Assembly (NCBI GenBank): GCA_020635275.1
Contig: JACKAA010000001.1
Span: forward strand, 558,001 to 622,000
Direction of reading: 5' to 3'
Origin: Ignavibacteriales bacterium
GTDB lineage: Bacteria; Bacteroidota; Ignavibacteria; Ignavibacteriales; Melioribacteraceae
DNA length: 64,000 bases
Shown here: positions 38,387-46,461 of the stretch, in pieces
Layout of the letters: each line of letters begins with the position of its first letter
Position numbering within the stretch: position 1 is the stretch's first letter
Program-made: the position numbers and the translations under genes
The notes under the pieces: model-generated
What the model saw: only the letters and a program-made list of their open reading frames with translations
What the model was told of the DNA's origin: nothing
Databases searched by the model: none

Positions 38387-39855
38387 ATGAAAAAAATATA
38401 ATAATAATTGGTTCCGACGGCGATTGTCCACAGCTTTAAGACTTTCTAAGGATAAGTATAATAAAATCACAACGAAAAACATTCACTCCAGGCGGAAGAA
38501 TGAACATTCTCGAAAGAGAAGGATTTGTTTGATTTTGGTCCATCTTTTGGTGAGTATGACTTACGAATTTGATAATCTATTTAAAGATGCCGGAGTTGAA
38601 AACTATTAGTAATGAAAGAACTTGATCCAATTTATCAAAGGTTTTTCGAAACAAAAGAATCTTATAAAATATTCATGATTTAAAAAAGTTAGATAAAGTT
38701 AATTTAAAAACGTTGAGCCAAATTCTAGCTGTGAAGTTAGATGTGGGGTCTTAATCGCGCAGGTCAATTTTTTTTCACGATACAGTAATTCATAAGCTGT
38801 TCAAATTCAATTATAAAGGAATGTTAGATTATTTTCGCGAAATGTCTAAAGTTCCTTTTAAAACATACATTCCATATTTATTTAGAACAATGTGAATGAA
38901 TCCTGATAAAATTTCGAAGACCAGTTATGTTAAATTATTTTTTTCTCACTTGTGGCTTTCTCTTTGGGTCTAACTCCATTTCAAACGCCATCAATTTATT
39001 CCTTGCTTAGTTATACTGGAATAAAAGCCATGAAATGTTACTGGAGTGTAAAGGATAGCATGTACACTGTAGTTCAACTGTCATTGTGGATATTTTAATT
39101 AATGGAGTTGAGTTCCACTTAATACTGAAGTTGAAGCATTGGAAACAACAAATGAAGATTAGCAGAAGTTGGATCAAAATGGAAAAAGATGGATCATGGA
39201 TATTTTTAGTAATTCAGATGCTGCATCATTTAGAGGAAAGATTTTACAAAGAGAAAATTTTAACGAGAAAAAATTAGATGATCTTCATTGGACTCTTTCC
39301 CCTTTTACAATTTATCTTGGAGTGAAAGGTAAAATGGATGGAATGCTTCATCACAATTATTTTTTAGGAAGTAACTTTAAAGATTACGCTGATACAATTT
39401 TCACTTCTTCTATTAGCCCGAAAAAACCTTACTATTATGTTAATGTTTCCTCAAAATCAGATGAAACTTGCGCACCAGAAGGTTGTGAAAATTTATTTAT
39501 TCTTTGTCCGGTGCCTGATTTAAGATTTAAAAGTAATTGGGATGACAAAGAAGATTTAGCAAATAATATAATTGAAGATTTATCAAACAGAACCGGATTT
39601 GATATAAAATCAAATATAATAACTAAAACAATAAAAACGCCTAAAGATTGGGAACAGATGTTTAATCTTTATCGAGGAAGCGGTTTAGGCTTGGCTCACG
39701 ACCTAAATCAAGTTGGAGCTTTCCGACCAAAAAATAAAGACGAACATTTTTCTAATCTCTATTATGTTGGTGCATCAACAACTCCCGGAACGGGATTGCC
39801 AATGGTTGTAATAAGTTCAAAACTAGTAACCGAAAGGATAAACAATGACTTTTAA
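38387..39855 (+). pseudogene. crtI: Phytoene desaturase CrtI, N-terminal half broken by frameshifts
   Basis: CrtI turns phytoene into lycopene. Pieces in different frames give the dinucleotide-binding start (ATG 38387, IIIIGS, then STALRLSKDKY), the FGPSF-like region near 38535, TYEFDNLFKDAGVENY (38562-38609), and later substrate-domain parts. From about 39190 to the stop at 39853 the frame is intact, about 220 residues, including FILCPVPDLR, YRGSGLGLAHDL and the C-terminal flavin motif YYVGASTTPGTGLPMV. The breaks stop abruptly, and crtB overlaps the end by 11 bases as in working operons. Errors in the assembled sequence are the likeliest cause. Confidence 0.85.
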
Positions 39856-40690
39856 TCATTACGAAAACACCTGCACAAAACTTAGCAAGAAGTTAACGGT
39901 TGCTTACAGCACTTCTTTCAGCTGGGGAATTAAAGCTTTTGCTCCTGAATACCGCGATCCAATTTATTCAATTTACGGATGGGTTCGTGTTGCTGATGAA
40001 ATTGTTGACACATTTCATTTTACTGATAAAAAGTATCTGCTCAATAAATTTAAGAGAGATACTTATGAAGCAATTGAAAATAAAGTTTCAACAAATCCGG
40101 TTATTCATACATTTCAGAAAGTTGTGCGCGACTACAATATTGGCAATGATTTAATTGATGCTTTTCTTGACAGTATGGAAATGGATTTAGAAGAGACATC
40201 ATACGAAAGAATTGATTACGATAAATATATTTATGGTTCTGCAGAAGTAGTTGGTTTAATGTGCCTTCATGTTTTTCTTGATGGAAATAAAGAAAAATAT
40301 GAAGAGCTAAAAGAATCAGCTAGAATGTTGGGTTCGGCATTTCAGAAAGTTAATTTTTTAAGAGATATAAATAGTGATTTAAATGATAGAGAAAGAATTT
40401 ATCTTCCGGATGTTCATCATGAAATGTTAATTAACAATACAAATAAGAAAAAGTTAGAATATGAAATTGATGAAGAATTTCAAGAAGCTTTTAAAGGAAT
40501 TAAAAAGTTGCCAATGGGTGTTAAGTTAGGTGTTTATTCAGCATATTTATATTATTTGATGCTATTCAAAAAAATCAAGCAGCTTGATGTAAAAGATTTG
40601 ATGAAAAAGAGAGTAAGAATTTCAAATTTTTATAAATTATTTTTATTAGTTAAATGTTATTTCGAAGTAAGAGTGATGAAACTAACCTAA
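39845..40690 (+). CDS. crtB: Phytoene synthase
   Basis: Condenses two geranylgeranyl diphosphates into phytoene. 281 residues with the two Asp-rich magnesium sites: ADEIVD (in GWVRVADEIVD, near residue 52) and FLRDINSDLNDRERIYLP (near residues 181-198). The start overlaps the crtI stop by 11 bases, so the pair is translationally coupled. The frame is clean, in contrast to crtI. No geranylgeranyl-diphosphate synthase gene is in the window. Confidence 0.94.
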   Translation: MTFNHYENTCTKLSKKLTVAYSTSFSWGIKAFAPEYRDPIYSIYGWVRVADEIVDTFHFTDKKYLLNKFKRDTYEAIENKVSTNPVIHTFQKVVRDYNIGNDLIDAFLDSMEMDLEETSYERIDYDKYIYGSAEVVGLMCLHVFLDGNKEKYEELKESARMLGSAFQKVNFLRDINSDLNDRERIYLPDVHHEMLINNTNKKKLEYEIDEEFQEAFKGIKKLPMGVKLGVYSAYLYYLMLFKKIKQLDVKDLMKKRVRISNFYKLFLLVKCYFEVRVMKLT

Positions 40691-40691
40691 A

Positions 40692-41381
40692 GTGAAATAC
40701 GAATATTTAATTTTTAACATAATTGTAATTTCTGGACCATTATTTTTTGGTTCTTTGAAAAAGTTTTATTTTTTTAATCACTTTAAAGATGCAATAATTT
40801 CTGTAACAATTTCTGCAATTCCATTTTTAATTTGGGATGTTGCAGTTACGGATCGTCACTGGTTTTTTGCAGATGAATACACAATGGGCTTAAGGATTTT
40901 AAGTTTACCAATTGAAGAAATTTTGTTTTTCTTCACCGTGCCTTACGCATGTTTGTTCACTTGGCAAATGGTAAAAAAATATGTAAATGAAGATCAAAAA
41001 TTATTTATTAAAAATCTAAAAACTGTCATAATTTCAGTCTTTATTCTTTTAGGAATTTTTACATTTTACATTGGGAAAGAATATACAGCTTTAGCTTCAT
41101 TATTCTTTGCAGTTTCACTTTTGTTTGATAGAATATACGGAGCCGATATTTTATCAACCAAAACATTCTGGATTTATTTTGGCTTTGTTTCTTTTTTTAC
41201 CTTAATTTTTAATGGTTACTTAACTTGGAGACCAATTGTTACTTATGATGAAATTTACCAATTGGATTTTAGAATTTTCACAATCCCAATAGAAGATTTT
41301 TTCTTTGGATTTGCACTAATGATTTTAACAACAACAATTTTTGAAAAGAGAATTAATAAATTACCTCAGACTAAAGTCTGA
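40692..41381 (+). CDS. Lycopene cyclase, fused CrtYc-CrtYd type
   Basis: Membrane enzyme that closes beta-ionone rings on lycopene. 229 residues with about seven helices and two family motifs, LPIEEILFFFTVPYA near residue 75 and IPIEDFFFGFAL near residue 199, one from each fused half. The start is GTG 40692, one base after the crtB stop. The final residues (PQTKV) and the stop codon lie in an intergenic palindrome (41364-41383), which suggests the repeat was inserted into the gene's end. Confidence 0.92.
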   Translation: MKYEYLIFNIIVISGPLFFGSLKKFYFFNHFKDAIISVTISAIPFLIWDVAVTDRHWFFADEYTMGLRILSLPIEEILFFFTVPYACLFTWQMVKKYVNEDQKLFIKNLKTVIISVFILLGIFTFYIGKEYTALASLFFAVSLLFDRIYGADILSTKTFWIYFGFVSFFTLIFNGYLTWRPIVTYDEIYQLDFRIFTIPIEDFFFGFALMILTTTIFEKRINKLPQTKV

Positions 41382-41383
41382 GG
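41364..41383. repeat. Palindrome CCTCAGACT-AA-AGTCTGAGG overlapping the cyclase stop
   Basis: A 9-bp perfect stem, followed by CTACAAAT, as in the copy at 9740-9759. Position three of the stem is T-A here and G-C there, a compensatory pair of changes. The TGA stop of the cyclase gene is inside the right arm. Confidence 0.75.
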
Positions 41384-41715
41384 CTACAAATTTGTAATTT
41401 TAGTTTCATGCTTATAATGTATATAGGAATCTCAAAATTAAAGTTTGGAATTGTTACAAAACATGGTTCGACTCCGCTCACCATGAATAGTAAATGTCAT
41501 TCTCGAATGTTTTAATCGGGAATCTATATTTGAATGTAAGGCTTGTCATTCTGAACTTGTTTCAGAATCTTGAATTAGATGCTGAAATGAATTCAGCATG
41601 ATAATAAATAGTCATTGCGAGGAATTTATGATGAAGCAATCTCATTAAGTTTTAGATCATCACACTTCGCTTGTGGTAACAATAATGTATTTTTAAAATA
41701 AAAATTAAAACATAT
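41384..41715. other. Intergenic region with repeats only
   Basis: No gene is seen. It holds a hairpin of the TCGACTCCGCTC family at 41458-41488 (CATGGT / ACCATG stem), several GTCATT-type pieces (near 41495, 41547-41602, 41611-41640) with internal pairing such as GATGCTGAA..TTCAGCAT, and AT-rich sequence before the Rieske gene. No LitR-like repeat was found here, so the downstream genes may depend on read-through or on another promoter. Confidence 0.6.
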
Positions 41716-42702
41716 ATGCTCAAAAATAAATGGTATTTAATCTGTGCTTCTAAAGATTTGAAGAATGAAATTAAATCGTTAAAAATCTTGGGAGAAGATA
41801 TCATTCTTTATCGTGCTGAAAATGGTGAAGCCGTTGCATTAGAAGATAGATGCTGTCATAGAAATGTAAAACTTTCTCTCGGGTATTTGGATGGCAACAA
41901 TGTTGTTTGTGGTTATCACGGATGGGAATTTGATTGCAAAGGTGAATGTGTATTAATTCCATCTCAAATGCCGGACACAAAAATTCCGCCTAAAGCAGTA
42001 ATTAAAAAATATACTGTAAAAGAATTTAATAAGTGGGTTTGGATTTTTGTTGGTGATGAGGAAAGAGCCAAAGATGTTAATCCGCCGAATGTTCCGGAAA
42101 TGAATGAATGGGATTTCACTTATAAAGAACATATTTTTGAAGCTGATCTTGAAGCTGCCGCCGAAAGTTTAATTGATCCTTATCATATAAAATACACACA
42201 TAAAGATTCCATCAAACAATTACTCGGACAAATAGATGAATTCCCAGCTGATTTTAGAATTAATATTTTAGAAGATGGAATAGATGGAAAATATTATAGA
42301 GCCAATACTGCAAACGCTTCCGAGAAAATGTATTTCGGAACTAAGCCGGAATTAGAAGTTTATTATAGATTTTACTATCCTAATGTTTCTCGACTTGAAG
42401 CAAGATTTAAAGATCGCACACTTTTGATTCTTGAGCATTTTATGCAAGTAGATGAAAACAGAATCAGCATGACACAAATTACTTTGTGGAAAAATATTTT
42501 CGGATTTTTTCCTCCATTTGGCAGATGGTTTATGGCAAGAAAATCAGATAAAATTGTTAGTGAAGATATTGCTTTGTTAAGATCGCAAAAAGGAATTTTA
42601 GATAAGAATAAAGATAACCTTCACGAAGTAAGTGTTAAAGGCGATGAAGTTTCTTTAGCATTTAGGAAATATTGGCGAAGAAGATTAAAAGAGGAAGAAT
42701 AA
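41716..42702 (+). CDS. Rieske-type oxygenase in the carotenoid cluster
   Basis: 328-residue Rieske non-haem iron oxygenase. The [2Fe-2S] ligands are Cys46, His48, Cys65 and His68; the mononuclear iron ligands are His157, His162 and Asp284, with bridging Asp154 in ESLIDPYHIKYTH. No reductase domain is fused, so an external ferredoxin is needed. Substrate unknown; sitting between the cyclase and CrtT/CrtU-like genes, oxidation of a carotenoid end group (ring or methyl) is the best guess, as for Rieske enzymes in some pigment pathways. The following gene begins within 3 bases of its stop. Confidence 0.88.
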   Translation: MLKNKWYLICASKDLKNEIKSLKILGEDIILYRAENGEAVALEDRCCHRNVKLSLGYLDGNNVVCGYHGWEFDCKGECVLIPSQMPDTKIPPKAVIKKYTVKEFNKWVWIFVGDEERAKDVNPPNVPEMNEWDFTYKEHIFEADLEAAAESLIDPYHIKYTHKDSIKQLLGQIDEFPADFRINILEDGIDGKYYRANTANASEKMYFGTKPELEVYYRFYYPNVSRLEARFKDRTLLILEHFMQVDENRISMTQITLWKNIFGFFPPFGRWFMARKSDKIVSEDIALLRSQKGILDKNKDNLHEVSVKGDEVSLAFRKYWRRRLKEEE

Positions 42703-42704
42703 TT

Positions 42705-43409
42705 TTGGCAAATGCTGAATTAATAGAAAATAAAAAATCTGTTCCATTTGAATTTAATAATGTTGCAAAGAATTATGATCTTGCGACGTTTTTAAGTCAA
42801 GGTTACCAGAAAGATTTACAATTAAGCGCTAGTAGAATGAATTTAAATGGAAATGAATATATCGCCGATCTCTGCTGTGGAACGGGAAAATCGACTGAAG
42901 CATGTTTAAATGTTTTGCCAAATGGTAAAATTTTAGGGATTGACAATTCCAAGGAAATGCTTGAAGTAGCAAACAAAAAATTCCAAAATAAAAATGTAAC
43001 TTTTTCTCAAGCTGATGTGATGGAGCTTGATTATCCAGATGAAACTTTTGATGCTATTTTTATGGCTTACGGAATTAGAAATATGCCCGATTATGAAAAA
43101 TGTTTGATCAATTTGAAAAGAATGTTAAAACCAAATGGAGTAATTGCATTTCATGAGTATTCACTGAATGATAATTTTTTCTCTCAACTTTATTGGAAAA
43201 TTTTAGGTTACTCAGTTATAATTCCAATTTCTACTTTGCTAAGTGGCTCTTCTAAAATTTATAAATATTTAGTTCAAAGTGTTTTGGGATTTCCATCACC
43301 AAATAAATTCGTTGAGCTTTTAGAAAAAGTTGGATTCCAAAAATCTAAAAGATTGCCAATGCCAAGTTGGCGAAGACCAATTCTGCATACATTCATAGCA
43401 TATAAATAA
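42705..43409 (+). CDS. UbiE/CrtT-like methyltransferase
   Basis: Class I S-adenosylmethionine methyltransferase: SAM motif IADLCCGTGKST near residue 50, then AIFMAYGIRNMPDYEKCL, a UbiE-like region. The likely start is TTG 42705, 9-14 bases after GAGGAAG, giving MANAELIENKK and 234 residues; a longer frame from 42672 overlaps the Rieske gene. UbiE-type quinone methylation is possible, but its place next to a CrtU gene matches the crtY-crtT-crtU order known in actinobacterial isorenieratene clusters. The product of CrtT is not settled, so its role here is inferred. Confidence 0.82.
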   Translation: MANAELIENKKSVPFEFNNVAKNYDLATFLSQGYQKDLQLSASRMNLNGNEYIADLCCGTGKSTEACLNVLPNGKILGIDNSKEMLEVANKKFQNKNVTFSQADVMELDYPDETFDAIFMAYGIRNMPDYEKCLINLKRMLKPNGVIAFHEYSLNDNFFSQLYWKILGYSVIIPISTLLSGSSKIYKYLVQSVLGFPSPNKFVELLEKVGFQKSKRLPMPSWRRPILHTFIAYK

Positions 43410-43417
43410 ATTGAGAA

Positions 43418-44923
43418 ATGAGCTTACTTGAAAATTTTGTAAAAAAAAGATTGAGCAACTATCAAGTTGAAGTAAATAAAGTTGATGAAAACTTACCAAA
43501 GAAAATCTCTGCAGAAAAAAAAGTTGCTGTTATTGGAAGTGGAATCGCTGGCTTAACTTCTGCTGTGCTTTTAAGCGAACGAGGATTTAAAGTTAAACTT
43601 TTTGAAAGAGACAATTTTCTTGGCGGTAAAGTTGGAAGCTGGAAAGTAGAATTCAGTGATGAATACACTGCAAATGTTGAGCATGGATTTCACGCCTTCT
43701 TTCGACAATATTATAATTTGAGAGAAATTCTAAAAAAAATTGATTCCTACAAATATCTGATTCCAATAAGTGATTACTTAATTAAAACTAAAGATCACGG
43801 TGATTTCAGTTTTGCGAATATTGAAAAAACTCCAATTGCTAATATTTTATCAATGAGAAAATCTGGGATTTATTCTTTCAAGGATATTTTGAGTAATCCA
43901 AAATTTGCAAAACTTATAACCCTGCTTACATATGATAAAGAAAAAACTTTTGCTAAATTCGATCACGTTTCGTTTCAACAATTTGCAGATGAAGTAAATC
44001 TTCCGCCGGCGATGAGATTAATGTTTACAACTTTCTCACGCGCATTTTTTGCTGAACCACAACATATATCTATGGCCGAACTAATCAAGAGTTTTCATTT
44101 TTACTTTTTGAGTAATGATCACGGATTAATTTACGATGTACTAAATGATGATTTTCAAACTACAATTTTAAATCCAGCAAAGAAATTTATAGAAGATAAC
44201 GGTGGTGAAGTTATTATGAATTCTCCATTTCTCTCAATCCAAAAGTTTGAAAATAAATTTGTAATTGAAAATGAAAATTTTGATTACATGATATTGGGAA
44301 CAGATATTCATGGAACGAAAAAGATTTTCTCAAATTCTGATTTTATAAAATATGGACACACAGATTACTACAATCAGATAATGAATCAGAAAAAATCTCA
44401 GAGATATGCGGTTTTACGTCTTTGGATGGACAAACGAATTGGTGATGATCTGCCATTTTTTGTTTTTACAGATGCTCTAAAAATTTTAGATTCTATAACA
44501 TTTTATCATAATATGGAAAAAGAAAGCGCTATCTGGGCAGAAAAAAATAATGGTGGAATTTACGAACTTCACTCATATGCTTTGCCAGATAATTTTGATG
44601 AAGAAAAAGTTAGGGAACAATTCTTAGAAGAAATGTATGCTTATTTCCCAGAATTAAAATCGGCAAAAATTTTACATGAGTATATTCAAATAAAAAAAGA
44701 TTTTACGGCTTTTCACACAAATCTATACAAAAATCGTCCAACTCCAATTACCGATATAGACAATTTATATTTAACTGGCGACTGGATTAAACTTCCAATC
44801 CCGGCAATGTTAATGGAAGCTTCTGCAAGTTCTGCATATTATGCAGCGAATGATATTTTCAAAAAAGAGGGAATTCAAGAGGAAAAAATCTTGTCTGTCC
44901 CCGAAAAAGGCATTTTTGCTTAA
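43418..44923 (+). CDS. crtU: CrtU-type carotene desaturase/methyltransferase (aromatic carotenoid synthase)
   Basis: Converts beta-ionone rings to aromatic rings by desaturation and methyl migration, as in isorenieratene and chlorobactene synthesis. 501 residues: FAD motif VIGSGIAGLTSAV (GxGxxG at 40-45), the CrtU-specific VEHGFHAFFRQYYNLR (about residues 87-102), FHFYFLSNDHGLIYDV in the middle, and a C-terminal LTGDWIKLPIPAMLMEAS. These features separate it from CrtI. The match to remembered CrtU/CruE sequences is by motif only. With the cyclase at 40692 an isorenieratene-like product is predicted. Confidence 0.85.
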   Translation: MSLLENFVKKRLSNYQVEVNKVDENLPKKISAEKKVAVIGSGIAGLTSAVLLSERGFKVKLFERDNFLGGKVGSWKVEFSDEYTANVEHGFHAFFRQYYNLREILKKIDSYKYLIPISDYLIKTKDHGDFSFANIEKTPIANILSMRKSGIYSFKDILSNPKFAKLITLLTYDKEKTFAKFDHVSFQQFADEVNLPPAMRLMFTTFSRAFFAEPQHISMAELIKSFHFYFLSNDHGLIYDVLNDDFQTTILNPAKKFIEDNGGEVIMNSPFLSIQKFENKFVIENENFDYMILGTDIHGTKKIFSNSDFIKYGHTDYYNQIMNQKKSQRYAVLRLWMDKRIGDDLPFFVFTDALKILDSITFYHNMEKESAIWAEKNNGGIYELHSYALPDNFDEEKVREQFLEEMYAYFPELKSAKILHEYIQIKKDFTAFHTNLYKNRPTPITDIDNLYLTGDWIKLPIPAMLMEASASSAYYAANDIFKKEGIQEEKILSVPEKGIFA

Positions 44924-45061
44924 CAATTTAAATTTTTAATTAATTTATAATTAATTTGGTAATTCTAAATAGTTTCTATATGTTTAAATGATAAGACAGT
45001 ATCTTAGAAGTAGTTGTAGAAGTAGATTTAAATTATTTTAATCCTTCCAAATAGTTTCAAA

Positions 45062-45115
45062 GCTCTGTCAGTATTTTTTAACAAATTTATAAAGGAGCAT
45101 CTGTTATGGCAGAGC
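45062..45115 (+). promoter_or_regulatory. Leader hairpin that can mask the start of the first cold-shock gene
   Basis: GCTCTGTCA (45062-45070) is complementary to TGGCAGAGC (45107-45115; one G-U), which begins inside the ATG at 45106. The loop holds the ribosome site AAGGAG (45092-45097). A second cold-shock gene has the same leader. In this fold the start codon would be paired; at low temperature another fold may form, as in known cspA leaders. The fold is inferred from complementarity only. Confidence 0.5.
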
Positions 45116-45318
45116 GCACAACTGGAACCGTAAAATGGTTCAATAGTTCAAAAGGTTATGGTTTTATTTCACAAGAAAATGGCGAAGATGTATTTGTTCA
45201 TTTTCAATCAATTATGTCCGATGGATATAAAACTTTGAATGAAAACGATAAAGTTGAATTTACAGTTTCAGCTGGACAAAAAGGTCCGCAAGCAACTGAC
45301 GTAAAAGTTATTAAGTAA
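45106..45318 (+). CDS. Cold-shock domain protein, copy 1
   Basis: 70-residue CspA-like RNA chaperone with RNP1 KGYGFISQ and RNP2 VFVHFQ. Its protein is 58/70 identical to the second copy 243 bases on, and the leaders are also alike, pointing to a tandem duplication of gene plus leader. A terminator closes the unit. Confidence 0.96.
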   Translation: MAERTTGTVKWFNSSKGYGFISQENGEDVFVHFQSIMSDGYKTLNENDKVEFTVSAGQKGPQATDVKVIK

Positions 45319-45340
45319 TTTTTTTACTTATCTTTCTTTT

Positions 45341-45371
45341 AAAAAGCCCTGTAAAAGGGCTTTTTTTTTAT
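45341..45371 (+). terminator. Rho-independent terminator after cold-shock gene 1
   Basis: AAAAGCCCT / AGGGCTTTT stem, 5-base loop and a run of nine or ten T. Textbook form. Confidence 0.9.
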
Positions 45372-45518
45372 TATTCTGCTAAATTTCGCTAAAAATCAAC
45401 AATAAATATTTGACTTCACTATTTACTTTCTATAATTTTATTGCGTTAGACAGTTTTTTGTAAGTAGTTTTAGAAGTTTTTGTTTTTCTGGTTTTATCCT
45501 TCCAAAATATTTTCAAAC

Positions 45519-45569
45519 CTCTGTCAATTTTTTTTAACAATTTTTTAAGGAGCATCTGTTATGGCAGAG
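45519..45569 (+). promoter_or_regulatory. Leader hairpin of the second cold-shock gene
   Basis: CTCTGTCA (45519-45526) can pair with TGGCAGAG (45562-45569), overlapping the ATG at 45561. The surrounding leader (AGTAGTTTTAGAAGT, ATCCTTCCAAA, CTCTGTCA, AAGGAGCATCTGTT) is shared with copy 1 while the spacer sequences differ, so these blocks look selected. Confidence 0.5.
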
Positions 45570-45773
45570 CGTGTACAAGGAACCGTAAAATGGTTCAACA
45601 GTTCTAAAGGTTATGGATTCATTTCACAAGAAAATGGAGAGGACGTATTCGTTCATTATAAATCCATTATTGGCGATGGATATAAAACTTTAAACGAAAA
45701 TGATAAAGTTGAATTCGTAATTACTGAAGGACAAAAAGGTCCACAAGCCTCTGACGTTGAAGTCGTAAAATAG
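45561..45773 (+). CDS. Cold-shock domain protein, copy 2
   Basis: 70 residues, RNP1 KGYGFISQ and RNP2 VFVHYK. Differs from copy 1 mainly at residues 5-6, 32-37 and the C-terminal strand (FVITEG, SDVEVVK). Same start context and leader as copy 1. Confidence 0.96.
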   Translation: MAERVQGTVKWFNSSKGYGFISQENGEDVFVHYKSIIGDGYKTLNENDKVEFVITEGQKGPQASDVEVVK

Positions 45774-45795
45774 GTTATAATAAGAACTTACTAAT

Positions 45796-45820
45796 AAAGC
45801 CATCTTTTTGGTGGCTTTTA
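45796..45820. terminator. Hairpin terminator between cold-shock gene 2 and pncA
   Basis: AAAGCCATC / GGTGGCTTT (one G-T) with a short T loop and TTTATATATTT after it. It reaches the pncA stop at 45818-45820 and can end both convergent transcripts. Confidence 0.75.
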
Positions 45821-46447
45821 TATATTTAGATTTTGTTTAGAAGTTAATAATCTTACACCAGCAATTTTCATATCTGCAAATGCAATCTGTGAATCCCTCT
45901 TATTTATATTTACGCCTTTAACTGCATCTTTTATAACGAATGTAGAAAAGCCTTCTTTAATGGAATCTATTGCAGTAAATTTCACACAATAATCGGTTGC
46001 CAATCCAGTTATATAAACTTTTTCAACCTTTTTCTTTTTTAAATATTCCGATAGTCCCGTAGACGACTTATGATCATTATCGTAAAAACCGCTATAACTG
46101 TCTATTTCGGGATTTGTACCCTTCTTAAATACTTTGAACTTTTTATCCAAATTTAAATCTTTATGAAATCGTGAACCTTTTTTTCTTTGTACACAATGAT
46201 CCGGCCATAAAACTTGGGTAATTCCATTTAATTTAATTACATCATATACATTTTTGTTTTTATGATTTGAGGCAAAACTTTTATGGTTTTTGGGATGCCA
46301 ATCTTGGGTAGCAATTATTTCATCAAATTTATTTGTTTTAATTAGTTCATTAATTACAACGATTACTTCATTACCGTTTTTTACTTCAAGTGCTCCGCCC
46401 TCGCAAAAATCATTTTGAACATCAACAATAATTAAAGCAGTTTTCAT
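45818..46447 (-). CDS. pncA: Nicotinamidase
   Basis: Hydrolyses nicotinamide to nicotinate for NAD salvage. Catalytic Asp9, Lys109 and Cys154 (TDYCVKFT) and metal ligands Asp49, His51 and His84 (TQDWHP, WPDHC) are all present. 209 residues, usual length. It directly follows pncB (14 bases), so the two salvage steps form one operon. Confidence 0.95.
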   Translation of the reverse strand: MKTALIIVDVQNDFCEGGALEVKNGNEVIVVINELIKTNKFDEIIATQDWHPKNHKSFASNHKNKNVYDVIKLNGITQVLWPDHCVQRKKGSRFHKDLNLDKKFKVFKKGTNPEIDSYSGFYDNDHKSSTGLSEYLKKKKVEKVYITGLATDYCVKFTAIDSIKEGFSTFVIKDAVKGVNINKRDSQIAFADMKIAGVRLLTSKQNLNI

Positions 46448-46461
46448 AATAAAATCCTTTT

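Noticed and set aside
36589..39190. True pseudogene decay of the DUF4397 gene and crtI
   Set aside because: The indel block ignores gene borders, ends abruptly and leaves the dependent crtB, cyclase and crtU genes intact; errors are more likely. Cannot be settled without reads.
42672..42704. Extended start of the CrtT-like gene within the Rieske gene
   Set aside because: The added residues are the basic tail of the Rieske gene in another frame; GAGGAAG fits TTG 42705 better.
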